This document shows, one piece after another, positions 13,703 through 26,079 of a stretch of DNA of 64,000 nt. Below the pieces are notes generated by a model. It was given only the letters and a program-made list of their open reading frames with translations, did no database searches and had not been told where the DNA came from. The stretch's first letter is position 1, and each line of letters opens with the position of its first letter. The DNA lies in contig CM040448.1 in the NCBI GenBank assembly GCA_022749755.1, positions 3,282,481 to 3,346,480 on the forward strand. Direction: 5' to 3'. The DNA is from Azadirachta indica (Eukaryota > Streptophyta > Magnoliopsida > Sapindales > Meliaceae). A program made the translations under genes and the position numbers.

Positions 13703-14984
13703 AATTTAAGATTTCTGGAAGATGGTTTCTTGCTTTAAATCCAATGCATTTTTGTCCAAATACCACTTAATCTAAATATTGATGGGTCTGATTAGTTTAA
13801 TTGTAATTTGAATACTTTATTAAAAAATAAAAATTTAATCTTGTCTAATAACTAAAAGATGAAACCAAATTCACTGCAAATGTGTTAAATTAAATATGTA
13901 TCATATTAAAATGATTAAAAATAATACTTATTTTATTTAAAATTTTAATTTGTTAGATAAACGAATCAAATTATAATTTATTTATTAGTCTGAACTCGTC
14001 AGTTACTACAAGAGCTGATTGAAAAACGAAAGACAGAAAACCGAGTAAAGGACAACAGGAGGGTAAAAAGGGAAATGGGTAACGTTGAGACAAGTGGAGG
14101 AAAAGGTTAAGAGAGCCATGCAAGTAGGTCCAAAAAATAAGAAAGGAAGAGGAGAGCGCGTGGCATTCACGGTAAGGTGTCAGAGTGCGGTCGAATCGCC
14201 ACATATCGGGGGTTGAGATGGGCCCACGAAGAGGACCCGGTTTAAAAAATAACATAAAGAAATAAAGCTCCGGGTTTTCGGGAAGTATTATTGGGCTAAA
14301 TTAGTTCAAATCAAAACCACTAGTAGGAAAAAAAACCGGTTGCCGGTTTCCGGTTTCCGGGTTTGGTTTTGGGGACTGTGGGCGCGGGACACCAAGAAGA
14401 GCTGTTAGCCAGCGGTTTTGGAGGTCTTTGTTATTGAATGAATGACATGAATAGTTGAATACTTATCCTCTAAGACTTGACATGACCCTAAATACTTGGG
14501 TTACCTCTTTTAATTAAATTAATTTATAGAAGATTAAGCTCTCCTTAATCTACAAGACTAATCTATTGGCTTCGCCAATACCCGTGGGCATGTTTATTAG
14601 GCAGGCAGTATTTACCATTTTTGGTATATATTATCCTAATAAATGTCTTAATTATTGCAAAAATAAAAAATAATTAATAAAAAATAATTTAAATCTTTAA
14701 TTAATAGTGAATTCCATAAGGGGTTTATATACCCTCTTTTTATTTTTGAAATATATATATATTTGTGTTGGTTTTGTAATGATTATTAATTCACGAATGG
14801 GCATACATCATCAATTATTCCGATTAAATTCCCAAATTTCAATGAAAAAAATGATAGCCGACAGTTGAAAGATGAATGTATTTTGAAAAACTAGAAATGC
14901 ATTAACATTAAAAGAAAGATAATCGCATGTGGTTGTACAATTTTATAATATCATAGTGTCCATAAGAACAATATTTAATGTGTA

Positions 14985-15017
14985 GGCGGCCGCGATGAAC
15001 TTGGAAGACAATGACTC
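14985..15017. repeat. NotI-containing motif, copy A
   Basis: GCGGCCGC (14986-14993) is followed by ACTTGGAAGACAATGACT. A close copy lies at 18882-18914 in the same orientation. Identity covers roughly 27 of 32 positions and fades on both sides. Confidence 0.6.
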
Positions 15018-15135
15018 CACCTTGTGCCACGCACATTTACTTATAATAAATTTATTTATTTGTTTATTTAATAATTGATGAATTTGACGTTTTCTATGTA
15101 GTTTTTATTCATGGGAATTAATAAATTGACTAGTG

Positions 15136-15158
15136 GAGCTAGCTAGCTTAGCTAGCTC
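15136..15158. repeat. Perfect inverted repeat (AGCT-rich)
   Basis: Arms GAGCTAGCTA and TAGCTAGCTC with a GCT spacer. No role assigned. Confidence 0.7.
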
Positions 15159-16223
15159 TATTTGTATACATACATCATTTGGCTTATTTGGGCTACATAT
15201 ATATATATATATATATATTAATCAATCAACTTGCTCCATTTTAATATTTTAGTGCTACAAATTTATTTTTTATTGACCAATTTGTAGAATGTAGTGTGCG
15301 AAACTCCTAGATTTTTGTGGTATGCATATATATTTTTTTTATGTTCAAAACTTTAAATGGGCTTTCTCTTCTCTTACCAATCATAAAATATTGAAGAATA
15401 TCTAGTCAAAACGCACCAAAAAAGACCACCATTTACCTCCCACGTTTAAATTAGGATTTTGTAATAAGGTTATTACATGTTCCAAATCTTGTATTTAATT
15501 TTTATGAAATACTTCTCTTAATTTACAACAAATATTCTCAATTCAAATATAGTGATATCTTTTGATGTTTTCGAATTTATCCAATATAGTAGTGCAATAC
15601 ATAGATAACATGACACCGAAAAGAAACAATATTACTCTATCGATACAAATGTTAGCAGCTATATTTTACGAGATATCAAGTGGTACATATATAATCTCTA
15701 ACTTATACGATCAGTTTGGATATGGATGAATGCAAACAGGTTGTAGCATTGGAAGAGATATATAATACCAAAATTGACAGCCATAAATTTCTATCTTTAT
15801 TTTTGCTGTTTTCACCTTTATTTATAATTTATTCAGCATCAAAATATGCAAATTTTTTAACACAGACATACATACATACATACATAAGCAGAAGCATCCA
15901 AACCGTTTTTGTATCGTCTTCAAATTCAAAATATTTGATATTATTAAATTTAATTAAATAATAAAGAAATTAAGTCACAAAAGAATGGTGAGAATTAAGG
16001 ATGAAATTTAAGAAAGTGTGAGAGAAAGAGAAGAAAGTTGGTGAAATGAACATGCAGTAGCGTACAAAAGTCATGCAAAATGTGGAAGCAGCGCGTGTCA
16101 AGCACGTGCAGAGTTGCCACGTATATCATTTATCTCTCGACTGGACTCGACACCTCTCTTAATTCCTTGATAGCTCCAGGTTTTTAGGAATACCTCTTAA
16201 GACAACAAAATACTGCTTTTCAC

Positions 16224-16250
16224 AAAACCAGCGGCTTCTTCGCTGGTTTT
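16224..16250. repeat. Perfect inverted repeat, 10-bp arms
   Basis: Arms AAAACCAGCG and CGCTGGTTTT around the loop GCTTCTT. Complementarity continues weakly beyond the arms. No known microRNA sequence is recognised in it. Confidence 0.75.
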
Positions 16251-18881
16251 ATGTTTTGTAATACTTGTCTTCTCTTCTCTTCTCTTCTCTGTTCTTTCCC
16301 CCAACTAAAAGTTAGGAACATGTGAAACTAACCCACTTTGCTTTCGCACCCAATCGACCGACCCATTCTCCTCTTATAAAAATAATAATAATAATAATAA
16401 TTTCCTATTTGTAATCATCGTATTGCAAGAATGTACTCTCCCTCTTTCCATTTTTTCTAATATTATAAATTGTATATATAATTTACTAACATAGATTTTT
16501 AATAGTATTTCTATTTTTATATTTGTATACTCCATGAAATTAATTATAAGAAGTTGATGAGAGTTAAGATCTAAAATGAGAGAATCCTAACTAATTCATA
16601 TTAATTTTATATATAGTTAAATAATACAAGTTTTGATTAATATTTGATAAGTTGTAGACGTTGGAAACATGCATGTACATTAGAGATAACGTATTATTAA
16701 AAATAACAACTAAAAATCATTATTGTTGATGAAATTTTAATTATAATTATTTAACATCTCTCCGCATGTTAAGGAAACTCTTTGAAATATGCTTAACAAA
16801 TTATCATTTTCGGTCATCTTTCTATACCAACTAATGATTTGACAACACAACAATCCCAAACCTTTCTTTGCTTTAATTGAAGGATTACATTTAATTTCAT
16901 GTTAATTAAACTTTATAATCCTTCTTGTTTGAAGCTAAATTAAAAAAAAAAAAAAATACTAAACTAGGATGTCAAAGTTTTAATTTTTTATTTTATTTAT
17001 AATTATTAATACAATGTTAACCTTAATATAACGACTAAAAGGATTGTAATAATTTTTTATTTCATTTATCGCAGTATATATTATTTTTCTACAAACTATT
17101 ATAATAATTTGAATCCAATCAATTTAATAATTCTCTTTTACTTTTTTTTTTTCATTCTTTTTTATAATTCTTGCTTTTTAAATTACCTTTCATTCTCACT
17201 AAAAATTGTTGACCCTTTACTATTTTATCTCAATAAGTCGAATTTTTATAATTATTAATTTCTCAAGTATATAATAAATTAAGGAGAATTTTTGACAGAT
17301 TAAAGTTTGTCCTACGACAAATAGAGGAAACATATTATCAAAAATACTTATTTTTGTATATAATTTTAAATTATATACAATAATTTCAGTTTTTAGGCCA
17401 AAAATTTCGTGTGTTCCAACTTTTACATATTTATTTTTAATTAATTAATTGTTTAAAAAAAAATTGCATAATTTGTACCCTTCTCTCTCCCTTGGGGTTA
17501 GCAATACCATATTTGTTTCAAAGCATGTAAACATGGGCGGCTACTAAACAGTTGGAAACCACCGTCACACAAATCCAATTACTTTCCACAAATAGCCAAC
17601 TATCATAAATTTATTAATGTTCTTTTTCATTGACTCAACCTTTGGAATCAATTACATAAATAACATTCTTCCATATCTCTATTATTTTATTAACGTATTG
17701 TAGATTCATTCCCCCAAAAATTATTCTCGAGCTAATCAAGGGCCTAATTGGATTTAAAATGGCCCACATTTTAGTTAGTTGAATTGAGAATCTAATGATC
17801 TATAAAAAGTGATTAATTTAAATTAATTAAAATATCTTTAATTAATTTGTTAGAGAATCTAACAAATTCAAGTCATGTAATTTATAATTTTAAAATATCA
17901 AATTTTTGTTCTTGTTATTATTAAAATTCAGAATGATTTAAAAGCCCAGTTCACTCAAACTAAATTTAGTAACATCAAATAAATTTTATAATTATATGAA
18001 TAAAAAACAAAAATTAACTTAATTAATTCATGCTTTCTTCACATACCACTTTACAAATTAAACTTTTAGCATTAATTTTTAAATAGTATTTTTTAAAAAA
18101 AAAAAAAATGAGTGGTGACGTCTCCACAGAATACTTGTCCCATGGCCAAAATTTGATTAAAGATAATATATGGAAACAAAAGTAGCTTTGCCTTTTGAGC
18201 TCCCCAAAAACAGCTTTTTTTTTTTTTGGGCAATAATAGACATTGCAAGGCCAAACAGCCCGTAATAGCTTTTCATCCTTTATCCGAATCAAAGGCCGAA
18301 ACGACGAATAAACGTTCCCAATAAACAAACGAAACGCACAAGCACAAGCACACATGCAAATTGTGAAAGAGGGTCCGAAATTACATGAAAAAGTTCAAAA
18401 GAGAGGAGACAACAGCGCGTGGCGAGAACGTGGGACAGTCCACATGACATGACGTGGAAAAACGATGTCGTTCCGTAGGTCTTTAAACTTTAATCTTTAT
18501 TTTATTGTTCTCATTTGCTCCCGGTTTTGAGGAAGCATTTTTTGGCAACAACAAAACCAGTGTCTGGTTTCTGGGTTTCAACCGTTCAGCTCTATCTCGA
18601 TCTCTATCTCTATCTATGGGCGCCTTTAATTATATAATAATAATAATAGTAATAGGTCATATGCAATACAGAGGAAGCATGATGAACTTGGATTACTTAG
18701 GAATCTAATGTCATATTCTTAAGATTATTTTATATTCCTATATATATATATATATATATATAAATATAAAAATTGAGATTGAAGGGAAAGAAAGAAAATG
18801 TGGTTGGTAGATGAAGATGGGGTTCACATTCTGTAACGATGAAAGGGTCGATGGAAATAACATACATAATTACAGAAAATG

Positions 18882-18914
18882 GGCGGCCGCTAGGAATTTG
18901 GAAGACAAAGACTT
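18882..18914. repeat. NotI-containing motif, copy B
   Basis: GCGGCCGC (18883-18890) is followed by ATTTGGAAGACAAAGACT, matching copy A at 14985. Both copies are preceded within 50-80 bp by a GAAAGA...ATGTGGTTG stretch, suggesting an old, larger duplication. Confidence 0.6.
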
Positions 18915-19931
18915 TGCTTTCCCATTGTTTTTGTATTTTTTATGTGTAATTGATGTTTATCTTATCTTGAAGATAAAAGTATTCAAATTGACTTTAATCG
19001 ATTATTAATATATCTATCTCATCTCGTGTCATCAATCAAATGTTTTGAGACATTGAGGGTCTAGTGCTTTCTACTTCTTCCTTAGCTTGCATGCCCAATT
19101 TTTATTCGTTTGTTATATCTTTTTAATAAAATATTTTCAGTTTTATCTTCACAGTACCGTATGACAATTTACTGGCTAATTGGATGTTTACAGTTGTTCT
19201 AGAATCACTTCTAGTTAATTCTCTAAAGTATTGATCTTATATTAAAAGAAAAGAAAATCTATAATTAGATTGTACCTGACTCTAATTTGAGATTATTTTT
19301 CCTTTGGGTTTAAATTTAACTGGTAATATGATTACAATATCCACCCAACACTTGGGCTTAGATAGAACACTCTCATTTTAAGTGGGACTTTCCCATCACA
19401 ACTGTTGGTAAATTGTTTTATGTGAAAATACACACTATTTGCTCGAATAGAAAATTCAAAGTTTATAATTTTATTTTTATGAAAAAAAATGTCGCAATGG
19501 TTCCATAATATATTTTCTCTATCATTTAGTTATTGTTTATGTTACACAAGAATACTATAGAAACTAAATATACAAAAAGGACTTAATTTGCAATAGAAAT
19601 TCAAGTACAACTTTTATTATTCATCACATTAATTTCCATCTAAAAATTAAATTGCTAGAAAGAGAGACGAGAGAATCGTCGTGTAAAATTATGTTTAATT
19701 AGCGATCCGACGTAAGTTCTTATATGTCGGCATGCATGTTAATTTCTCGACAAAACATGCAAGTTAATTATTTCGCTCAGGATTTAATTTTGCCCGATGG
19801 TTCTGGAGCAATTCCGACAAACTTGGACCTCCGTGGTGGGCCTGCCGGCGACGGCGGCAGAGAGGACAACTTGTTACTCAAGAAGAAGAACAACGACAAC
19901 ATATAATACGCGAATTGTTTTAAAAAAACGA

Positions 19932-20216
19932 CTAAATTAAATTATCACCGAACGAAGGAATTAAATTATCATAGTGCATATATGAAAAACAGACGTACCT
20001 TCGATATCGTGTATAGCAGCCACCGCCGACGGAAGGTGCACAACGATGGAGGCAGAACAAGAAGCAATCGTAAACACTTACATGCAGATCATCGTGAAAA
20101 CTTTTCCTGCAGTTATTGTAAGCTTCCATTGGATGAGCCTCTCCTTTGCGGCTCAAAACTCCAATAATTAAGCACCACACAAGCACTTTAATAGAAGCAC
20201 TTCCATTGTAAGCCAT
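19932..20216 (-). CDS. Small secreted cysteine-rich peptide
   Basis: A 94-aa open frame. Residues 1-27 look like a signal peptide (hydrophobic VLVWCLIIGVL, then SRKGEA). The mature part has six cysteines in the pattern C-x14-C-x3-C-x3-C-x7-C-x8-C (Cys 36, 51, 55, 59, 67, 76), enough for three disulfides. This resembles thionin-like or defensin-like plant peptides in style, but I do not recognise the family. A strong donor (AAG then GTACGT, exon end 19999) interrupts the frame after codon 72. If used with an acceptor at 19877, the tail would become a proline-rich basic sequence ending at 19777 (105 aa, five mature cysteines). The single-exon form is preferred only because its cysteine number is even. 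Such peptides are typically secreted and often reproductive or defensive. Confidence 0.5.
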   Translation of the reverse strand: MAYNGSASIKVLVWCLIIGVLSRKGEAHPMEAYNNCRKSFHDDLHVSVYDCFLFCLHRCAPSVGGGCYTRYRRYVCFSYMHYDNLIPSFGDNLI

Positions 20217-20968
20217 TAATATTTATAGCTTCGCTTAAATTAAAATGCTGAGGATGAAGTTAGTGGAAAGCTATCTATACCGTAATTCATGTATGATTAT
20301 TTCAAGCTGGGTAAGTTTGTTGACAACTGTTTGCAAAAAAGGAAGTGCAACTAAAGTAAGGTCGACCAAATGTTATAAAACAAACACGTCTGGTCTGGGT
20401 TCCATTGTCTAATAATTGGGCCAACTTTAAAGCCCATTAAGGCCTTTTTCTGCTTGGACTCGTGTTTGCCAGCAGGGCGTTGGAAGGGTAAATGAGAATA
20501 TGCATTTTTTGACAACAAATGGGCTTCATTAACGATAGACAATGAAGTTTGATAGGAGCAAGATTCCAACATCAAAGAAATTGATCAAAATTATTACTAT
20601 CATTAATTTATCGTAGAAGATTTCATTTGAATATGGAAGAACAGTTAAAAGGGCATGAGATTGAAATTTTCGAATGTATTATAACATTTGAAATTTTCGA
20701 TAACACGTTTTTATTAAAATGGGCAAGAGAATATTTTAATTGAAATCTCGTGTGAGTGGTAAGGAATGGAAAACATTATTGTTACCCGGTAAAAAGTGGA
20801 TTCTGTAAAATGTAATCATTTAAAAAAAAAAAAAAATAAAAAAAAATCCCTATAGAATTTCTTCCGCGAGCATGATTTTTAGATGAAAAGAAAAGACTTG
20901 ACTGACAGAGACAAAAAATAAATAAATAAACAAAGGATCATCACACATTCACGTCCTCCATTGGATGA

Positions 20969-21028
20969 GATAAGATAATGAACTATCTATCTCCACGTGG
21001 CACTGTCATTGCGGTGCTTCTTGATAAG
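20969..21028 (+). promoter_or_regulatory. RBCS light-response module (I-box, G-box, I-box)
   Basis: GATAAG I-boxes at 20969-20974 and 21023-21028 flank a perfect G-box CCACGTGG at 20993-21000. The arrangement of I and G boxes 200-300 bp upstream of the gene is the classic conserved module of dicot RBCS promoters, bound by HY5/PIF/GBF-type bZIP and bHLH factors and MYB-like I-box factors. Confidence 0.85.
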
Positions 21029-21167
21029 GCTTCCTTTCAAAAATTTCTTCCCCTATGTGGTCATTATGATGCGATGTCATCACTTGTTCAATCCAACGAT
21101 CCTTTTTCATCCGAAATCCGGTTTAAAAATTTCTCACCGTAGGATAGCAGATAGCCTGCATTCATCG

Positions 21168-21176
21168 TTATATATA
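21168..21176 (+). promoter_or_regulatory. TATA box of RBCS
   Basis: TTATATATA about 80 bp upstream of the ATG at 21256, in the expected position for a short RBCS leader. Confidence 0.8.
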
Positions 21177-21255
21177 CCAACTGGTGCTACATGGGGTTTC
21201 CATTAAGAGAGCTAAAAGTTTGCAAGTCGAGCAAGAAGGGGAAACAATAACAACA

Positions 21256-21993
21256 ATGGCTTCCTCATTGATCTCCTCTGCTGCCGTTGCCACAGTTAAC
21301 CGCGCCAGCCCGGCTCAGGCCAGCATGGTTGCGCCCTTCAACGGTCTCAAATCTACCTCTGCTTTTCCAGTTACCAGAAAGACCAACAATGACATTACTT
21401 CCCTCCCCAGCAATGGCGGAAAAGTTCAATGCATGCAGGTGAACGATTCTTCTCTCGGGTTATTTATTTTAATATAATTTTCTGAAGATTTTGGTTGATG
21501 GGTTATTAGCTAAAGCTTGTGTTTTGATTTGATGAGAGTAGGTGTGGCCACCACTTGGGAAGAAGAAGTTCGAGACTCTCTCTTACCTTCCACCACTTAG
21601 TCCTGAATCTTTGCTCAAGGAAGTAGAATACCTTCTTCGCTCAGGATGGATTCCTTGCTTGGAATTCGAGTTGGAGGTTCTGAAACAATTATATATACTT
21701 TCATTAATTTAATACATAGACATGACCAAGTAAATTTGTGCTGATAAATTACTTGTTTGTAGCACGGATTCGTGTACCGTGAGGGCCACAGGTCTCCAGG
21801 ATACTACGATGGACGCTACTGGACAATGTGGAAGCTGCCCATGTATGGGTGCACTGATGGTACTCAGGTTTTGAAGGAGCTCGAGGAGGCCAAGAAGGCT
21901 TACCCACAAGCATTCATCCGAATTATTGGATTTGACAACAAGCGTCAAGTGCAGTGCATCAGTTTCATTGCCTACAAGCCCCCAGGCTACTAA
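21256..21993 (+). CDS. RBCS: RuBisCO small subunit, chloroplast precursor
   Basis: Exons 21256-21438, 21542-21676 and 21763-21993 total 549 bp and give 182 aa. Residues 1-59 form a Ser/Ala-rich chloroplast transit peptide. The mature protein starts at Met60 with [20 protein letters not shown] and is 123 aa, the normal size. Exon 1 ends just after the cleavage site and exon 2 ends before HGFVYRE, standard RBCS intron positions. The invariant [17 protein letters not shown] stretch is intact and the protein ends in a normal YKPPGY. The subunit assembles with plastid-encoded RbcL in the stroma to fix CO2. No defect is seen, and promoter elements predict strong light-driven leaf expression. Confidence 0.98.
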
Positions 21994-24511
21994 GTTAAAT
22001 TGTTCATTACTACTATTATTATTATGTGTAACCCTCATCTTTAACAGGGTACGGTTTGCTTTAAATTGTACTTAGGCTGTTGCTACGCATGCCCTAAACT
22101 TTTTGATTTTTCCATCCTTTGTTTTTTTTTTGATATATTTGAATTTCAGTTTATGGGTTTCGGATTTCAAATGGAATGGCTGAGAATTATTGAATAAAGA
22201 GTAGTTTCTTGCCAATTCTATTATACATATTAATGGCTTACAATTTTTCTCTGATTGAGTACCAAAGCTTTTTAAATTACACAACATGAATTATCTGAAC
22301 AGATTGTTCCTTCTCCAATAATGTAACAAAAGCATAATATATAAGAACAATTAAAAAAAAAAAAAAAACTGCTTTTATTTGCTCAAACCAAAGTCAAGTG
22401 CATGCCTAGATTAGATATATATGATGTCGGGATTATCGTGTGAATCCTTAAAAAATTGTGCCAATCACCCATCTTTCTGGAGAATTAATCACTTCACTTT
22501 TTATATCCAATCAAAATGTTCTGTAAAATCACTCAAAACGATGAATGTTGCCCTCTTATTCTTAACATGAGACAAAGTCTGATTAATTCTTAGAAGCATT
22601 CAAAATTTTCAGCCAATGAAATACTCACTTCCATAAAAAACAGCTTCAGTTCGAGCAGATCAACAGATCAGAATTCAGCATCCCTATGTACACTGTTTTC
22701 ATCCAATATTAAACTCACTTTAATGAGTATATGTTTAACAGCCTTACCCTCTTCAATTTTATTTAATTTTGCATAAATAATCAACATGTGTTATCATAAT
22801 AAATAATCAGGATGTGAAGATTGATCATCATCAGAATCAGAAGCATATATAATTGGTTTAATTATCATTCATCGATTGATGAGCCCAAATGGTTTTGTGG
22901 ACAATAATTTATCCTAGCTAGAAATCTTTAAACAGTGTGCCCATAGGTTGGATCTTGATAGGTGTTGTATTAGTTGATAGCTACACTTGTGGACACCCTT
23001 TTAACTACATAAAAGATAAAGAGATAAGACATAGTTGGTTTCTTCTTGCTCTTACTTACAACAACATTAATTATTCTAATCTGTAACTTCACCTTCACCC
23101 ATATCCTTAAATGTTTCACTCGTAATTATATATATCTATGGGCGTTTAATTTGCCATATCTTTTATTGTCATGTTGTAAAGGTTGCAACTCTACATAAAT
23201 ATATTTTAAGTTTTGAACACATATTATATTTTAACTATTATCAAATATATAATCAATGATTTCATCTTTTGATACTTGTTGATTAAAAGTCATAACACCT
23301 TAATTTTAAATGTATTCAAAATTATTAAATAAAGTAATACAAATAGTTATTCAGTTACTAAAATTCACTTATTCAGGTTCAAATTTTAGAGGGACTTGAT
23401 TTATATTTACATAATATTTAAAAAAATTTAAAATTTATTAAATAAAATATAATTATGAAAAGAATTTAAAACTAATGTGCTAAATGCCAACTTATTATAC
23501 ATGAAAAAGAGAACAAAAATTTCTTCTTTTTAATTTAAATACAGTTATTTTTTATTGTATGTGAATAAAAAAAAATATGTCATATCAAGAGATATTAGAA
23601 AACGAAAAAGAAATTATAACTCACGGAAAAGTCCATGCCAAAATTCCTTGGCCAAGAATTTTGACTTTTCATAAGTAAATAAATAAATGGTCATAATCAA
23701 CGAATATCGCTTTTAAGGCAAGTTAATTTCATAAGCTTGTTAGTGATTTATTGAAAAAAATAAATAAATAAATTTAATTTTAATTTAATGACGTCGCCAA
23801 ACCAAAACTTGAGGTTTGTGTGTTACAAGGAGTCCTCGTCAGTTGTAAGAAGATTACTGCATGTTTTGTCCATTTCTGTTTTTGTAATTATAATCTAACA
23901 ATTTTGCCCAAAAAATTAAAAAAAAAACTTTTAATTCTTTGTCTTTATTCATTATGCCATCTCTATTCAAATGCCGTATATATTTACCTGTTAAAAAAAT
24001 ATTTTAAATGTTTTTGTAATTTAAAATTTTACTAATAATTAATAATGTTAGAGATATAAATTACACAATCAAACTTTATTTTTATGACACTCTAAACACT
24101 GTGAGAGACCTCGACGCATTAATAAAAATTACACAATAATAAAAATTACACCGTCAGATATAAATTAATAATGTAATAATTACACAATTAATAAAAATTA
24201 AATAATCTCATAAAAAATTAGACCTCTACGCATTTCACTTTCACCTTGAGAGACCAAGTAATCAACTTATTATCTATCAATAATAAGCTTGATATCTCGC
24301 ATATAAATTTAAATTTTCATTTTGAAATATATTATCAATAATTTTTCTGGCTAAAGCATATTTATATTTATTCTAAATTTTGGTGCATAGAATTAACGCT
24401 TTTGCTCCATCATTAAGAAAATAATTGGAACTAATTATTATTTATGATTTCAATCTCAAATATTTAACATTTTATGCGTTAAAAGGAAAGTACTATCGCA
24501 AGCTCAATGTG

Positions 24512-24545
<34 letters not shown>

Positions 24546-25285
24546 GTTATGCAATTTATCCTTCAATGCAAAACCAAAGAAAGAAAATTAATTTGAATTC
24601 ATGTATTGAGTATACAGCTAAGAAAAACAAATTCGATTAAGATTTTAAATTTTAAGTTTGGATTCAGTAAATTGTATCAAGGGTAAGAGTGTTGATGAAT
24701 ATTGAAACTTAAAAAAGAAGAAGAGGAAGAGAAGAATTGAATAAAATTTTTATTCAACATGACTCCATTGATAGTAAGAACATTTCCAGTTCAAGATCAT
24801 CTGCTTCTTCTCTCTAAATGAACCCAAAATTGAATTGATATAGGAATGTTATAGCCAAAATCATTTATACGCATTGTCGTGAGGTTATAAATGTCAAGTA
24901 AATTAGTTAGATAGGGTCAACTTTTATGGAAAATTTTTCATAAATTTATTAAACAGTTGTATACTGAAATAAATAAATTCTTAACTCAAATTCTTGATTT
25001 GTTATATTCAATTCCTAATTATCAATTTCTCATGATACACTAATATAAACTTAAAAATATATGCGATAATTTAAAATTATCGGTGTCATCTTGTATCGTG
25101 ACTTCGATATATCAATATATGATTTCTTGAATATATCCCATAATCCTGTAAGTTAAATATTTATATTATTATGAAGAATTAGCTAAGAGGTTTACACAAT
25201 CTCTTATAAAATTCATAAATCAATTAAAATAACTCTATAGAGACAACATAAGACTGCATTTACCCTTGTTTCCTAAATGAAAGCA

Positions 25286-25321
<36 letters not shown>

Positions 25322-26032
25322 AAATTTTATATGGGAGGACATTATTAATCAATGATTTTACCTTTTTTTCTGAATAATGTGATAAATTAATATCCAACGA
25401 AAACATTACAAAAATTAATATTACCAAAGCACAAATAGGTTAATTTGCATAAACTTTAGACCATTAGTAATACAATAAGGAATATGGATCAAATTAAATC
25501 AAGTACAAAGAGCTAATTATCAAGTATCAACATATATACATTCTTTATAATTGTTGATATTGCAATGTGGAAACAATTCTTATAGAAGTATATATTATTA
25601 TGACATTAATTTGGTAACGGGTATTTTTGGTATTGTATTTGATACAGTCTAAACTTTCTTGAGCAGAAGATATTTGCTATGTTTTAATTAATAGCTCATA
25701 AATTCAAAATTAAACATGCCAAAAAAAATTAATTAAGAGCAAATGTAAACTCAGCAATTATAATGACAAATTAGACAACTATATACTTATTTACTCTAAT
25801 ACATGTACTAGTATTGTTTTCACTTGCTATATATCGAATTAAACAGATAATTATATTTAATTAGTTTCTAATTAAAAGACAGACGTTATGTACTCCATAT
25901 AATTTCCTGTAAATTTCAGACACATATTAAACTTGAAGAAATCACTCTCTGCGGACTCTGGTTTTATTACAATACTTTTGGGACTTCCTCAATGGATGTT
26001 CTAAGATAACAAACATCGTCTGATCATCGTCG

Positions 26033-26077
<45 letters not shown>

Positions 26078-26079
26078 CT
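21994..26079. other. Spacer downstream of RBCS
   Basis: The first 200-300 bp should be the RBCS 3' UTR (AATAAA-like sequence near 22193). The rest is AT-rich without a supportable gene. It contains TA microsatellites at 24513-24542 and 25287-25302, the latter running into a TG run to 25321, and a long ATC trinucleotide array at 26029-26077 that abuts the next gene. Confidence 0.6.
26029..26077. repeat. ATC/GAT trinucleotide microsatellite
   Basis: About 16 units, mostly perfect. They lie immediately 3' of the stop codon of the minus-strand gene at 26080, hence probably in its 3' UTR. Confidence 0.9.

Larger units (their letters stand above)
13025..19776. other. Long gene-poor spacer
   Basis: No gene is supported. 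The strand-specific open frames here lack conserved features. The region holds the LBD promoter (to about 13300) and several microsatellites: (TTTGAA)n at 13664-13702, AT at 15196-15218, CATA at 15865-15886, TTCTC at 16268-16290, TAA at 16376-16402 and TA at 18739-18762. It also holds two perfect short hairpins (15136-15158, 16224-16250), a duplicated NotI-containing motif (14985 and 18882), and moderately GC-rich islands at 14040-14440 and 18360-18470 that could be old promoters or repeat remnants. Confidence 0.55.
20217..21255 (+). promoter_or_regulatory. Intergenic region with RBCS promoter
   Basis: The left part holds the promoter of the cysteine-rich peptide (minus strand; TATA-like TATAGATA near 20274-20284). 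The right 300 bp carry the light-response elements and TATA box of RBCS. No coding sequence seen. Confidence 0.7.

Noticed and set aside
18505..18708. 67-codon plus-strand frame
   Set aside because: Contains a microsatellite-encoded Ile run, no family features and no splice context.
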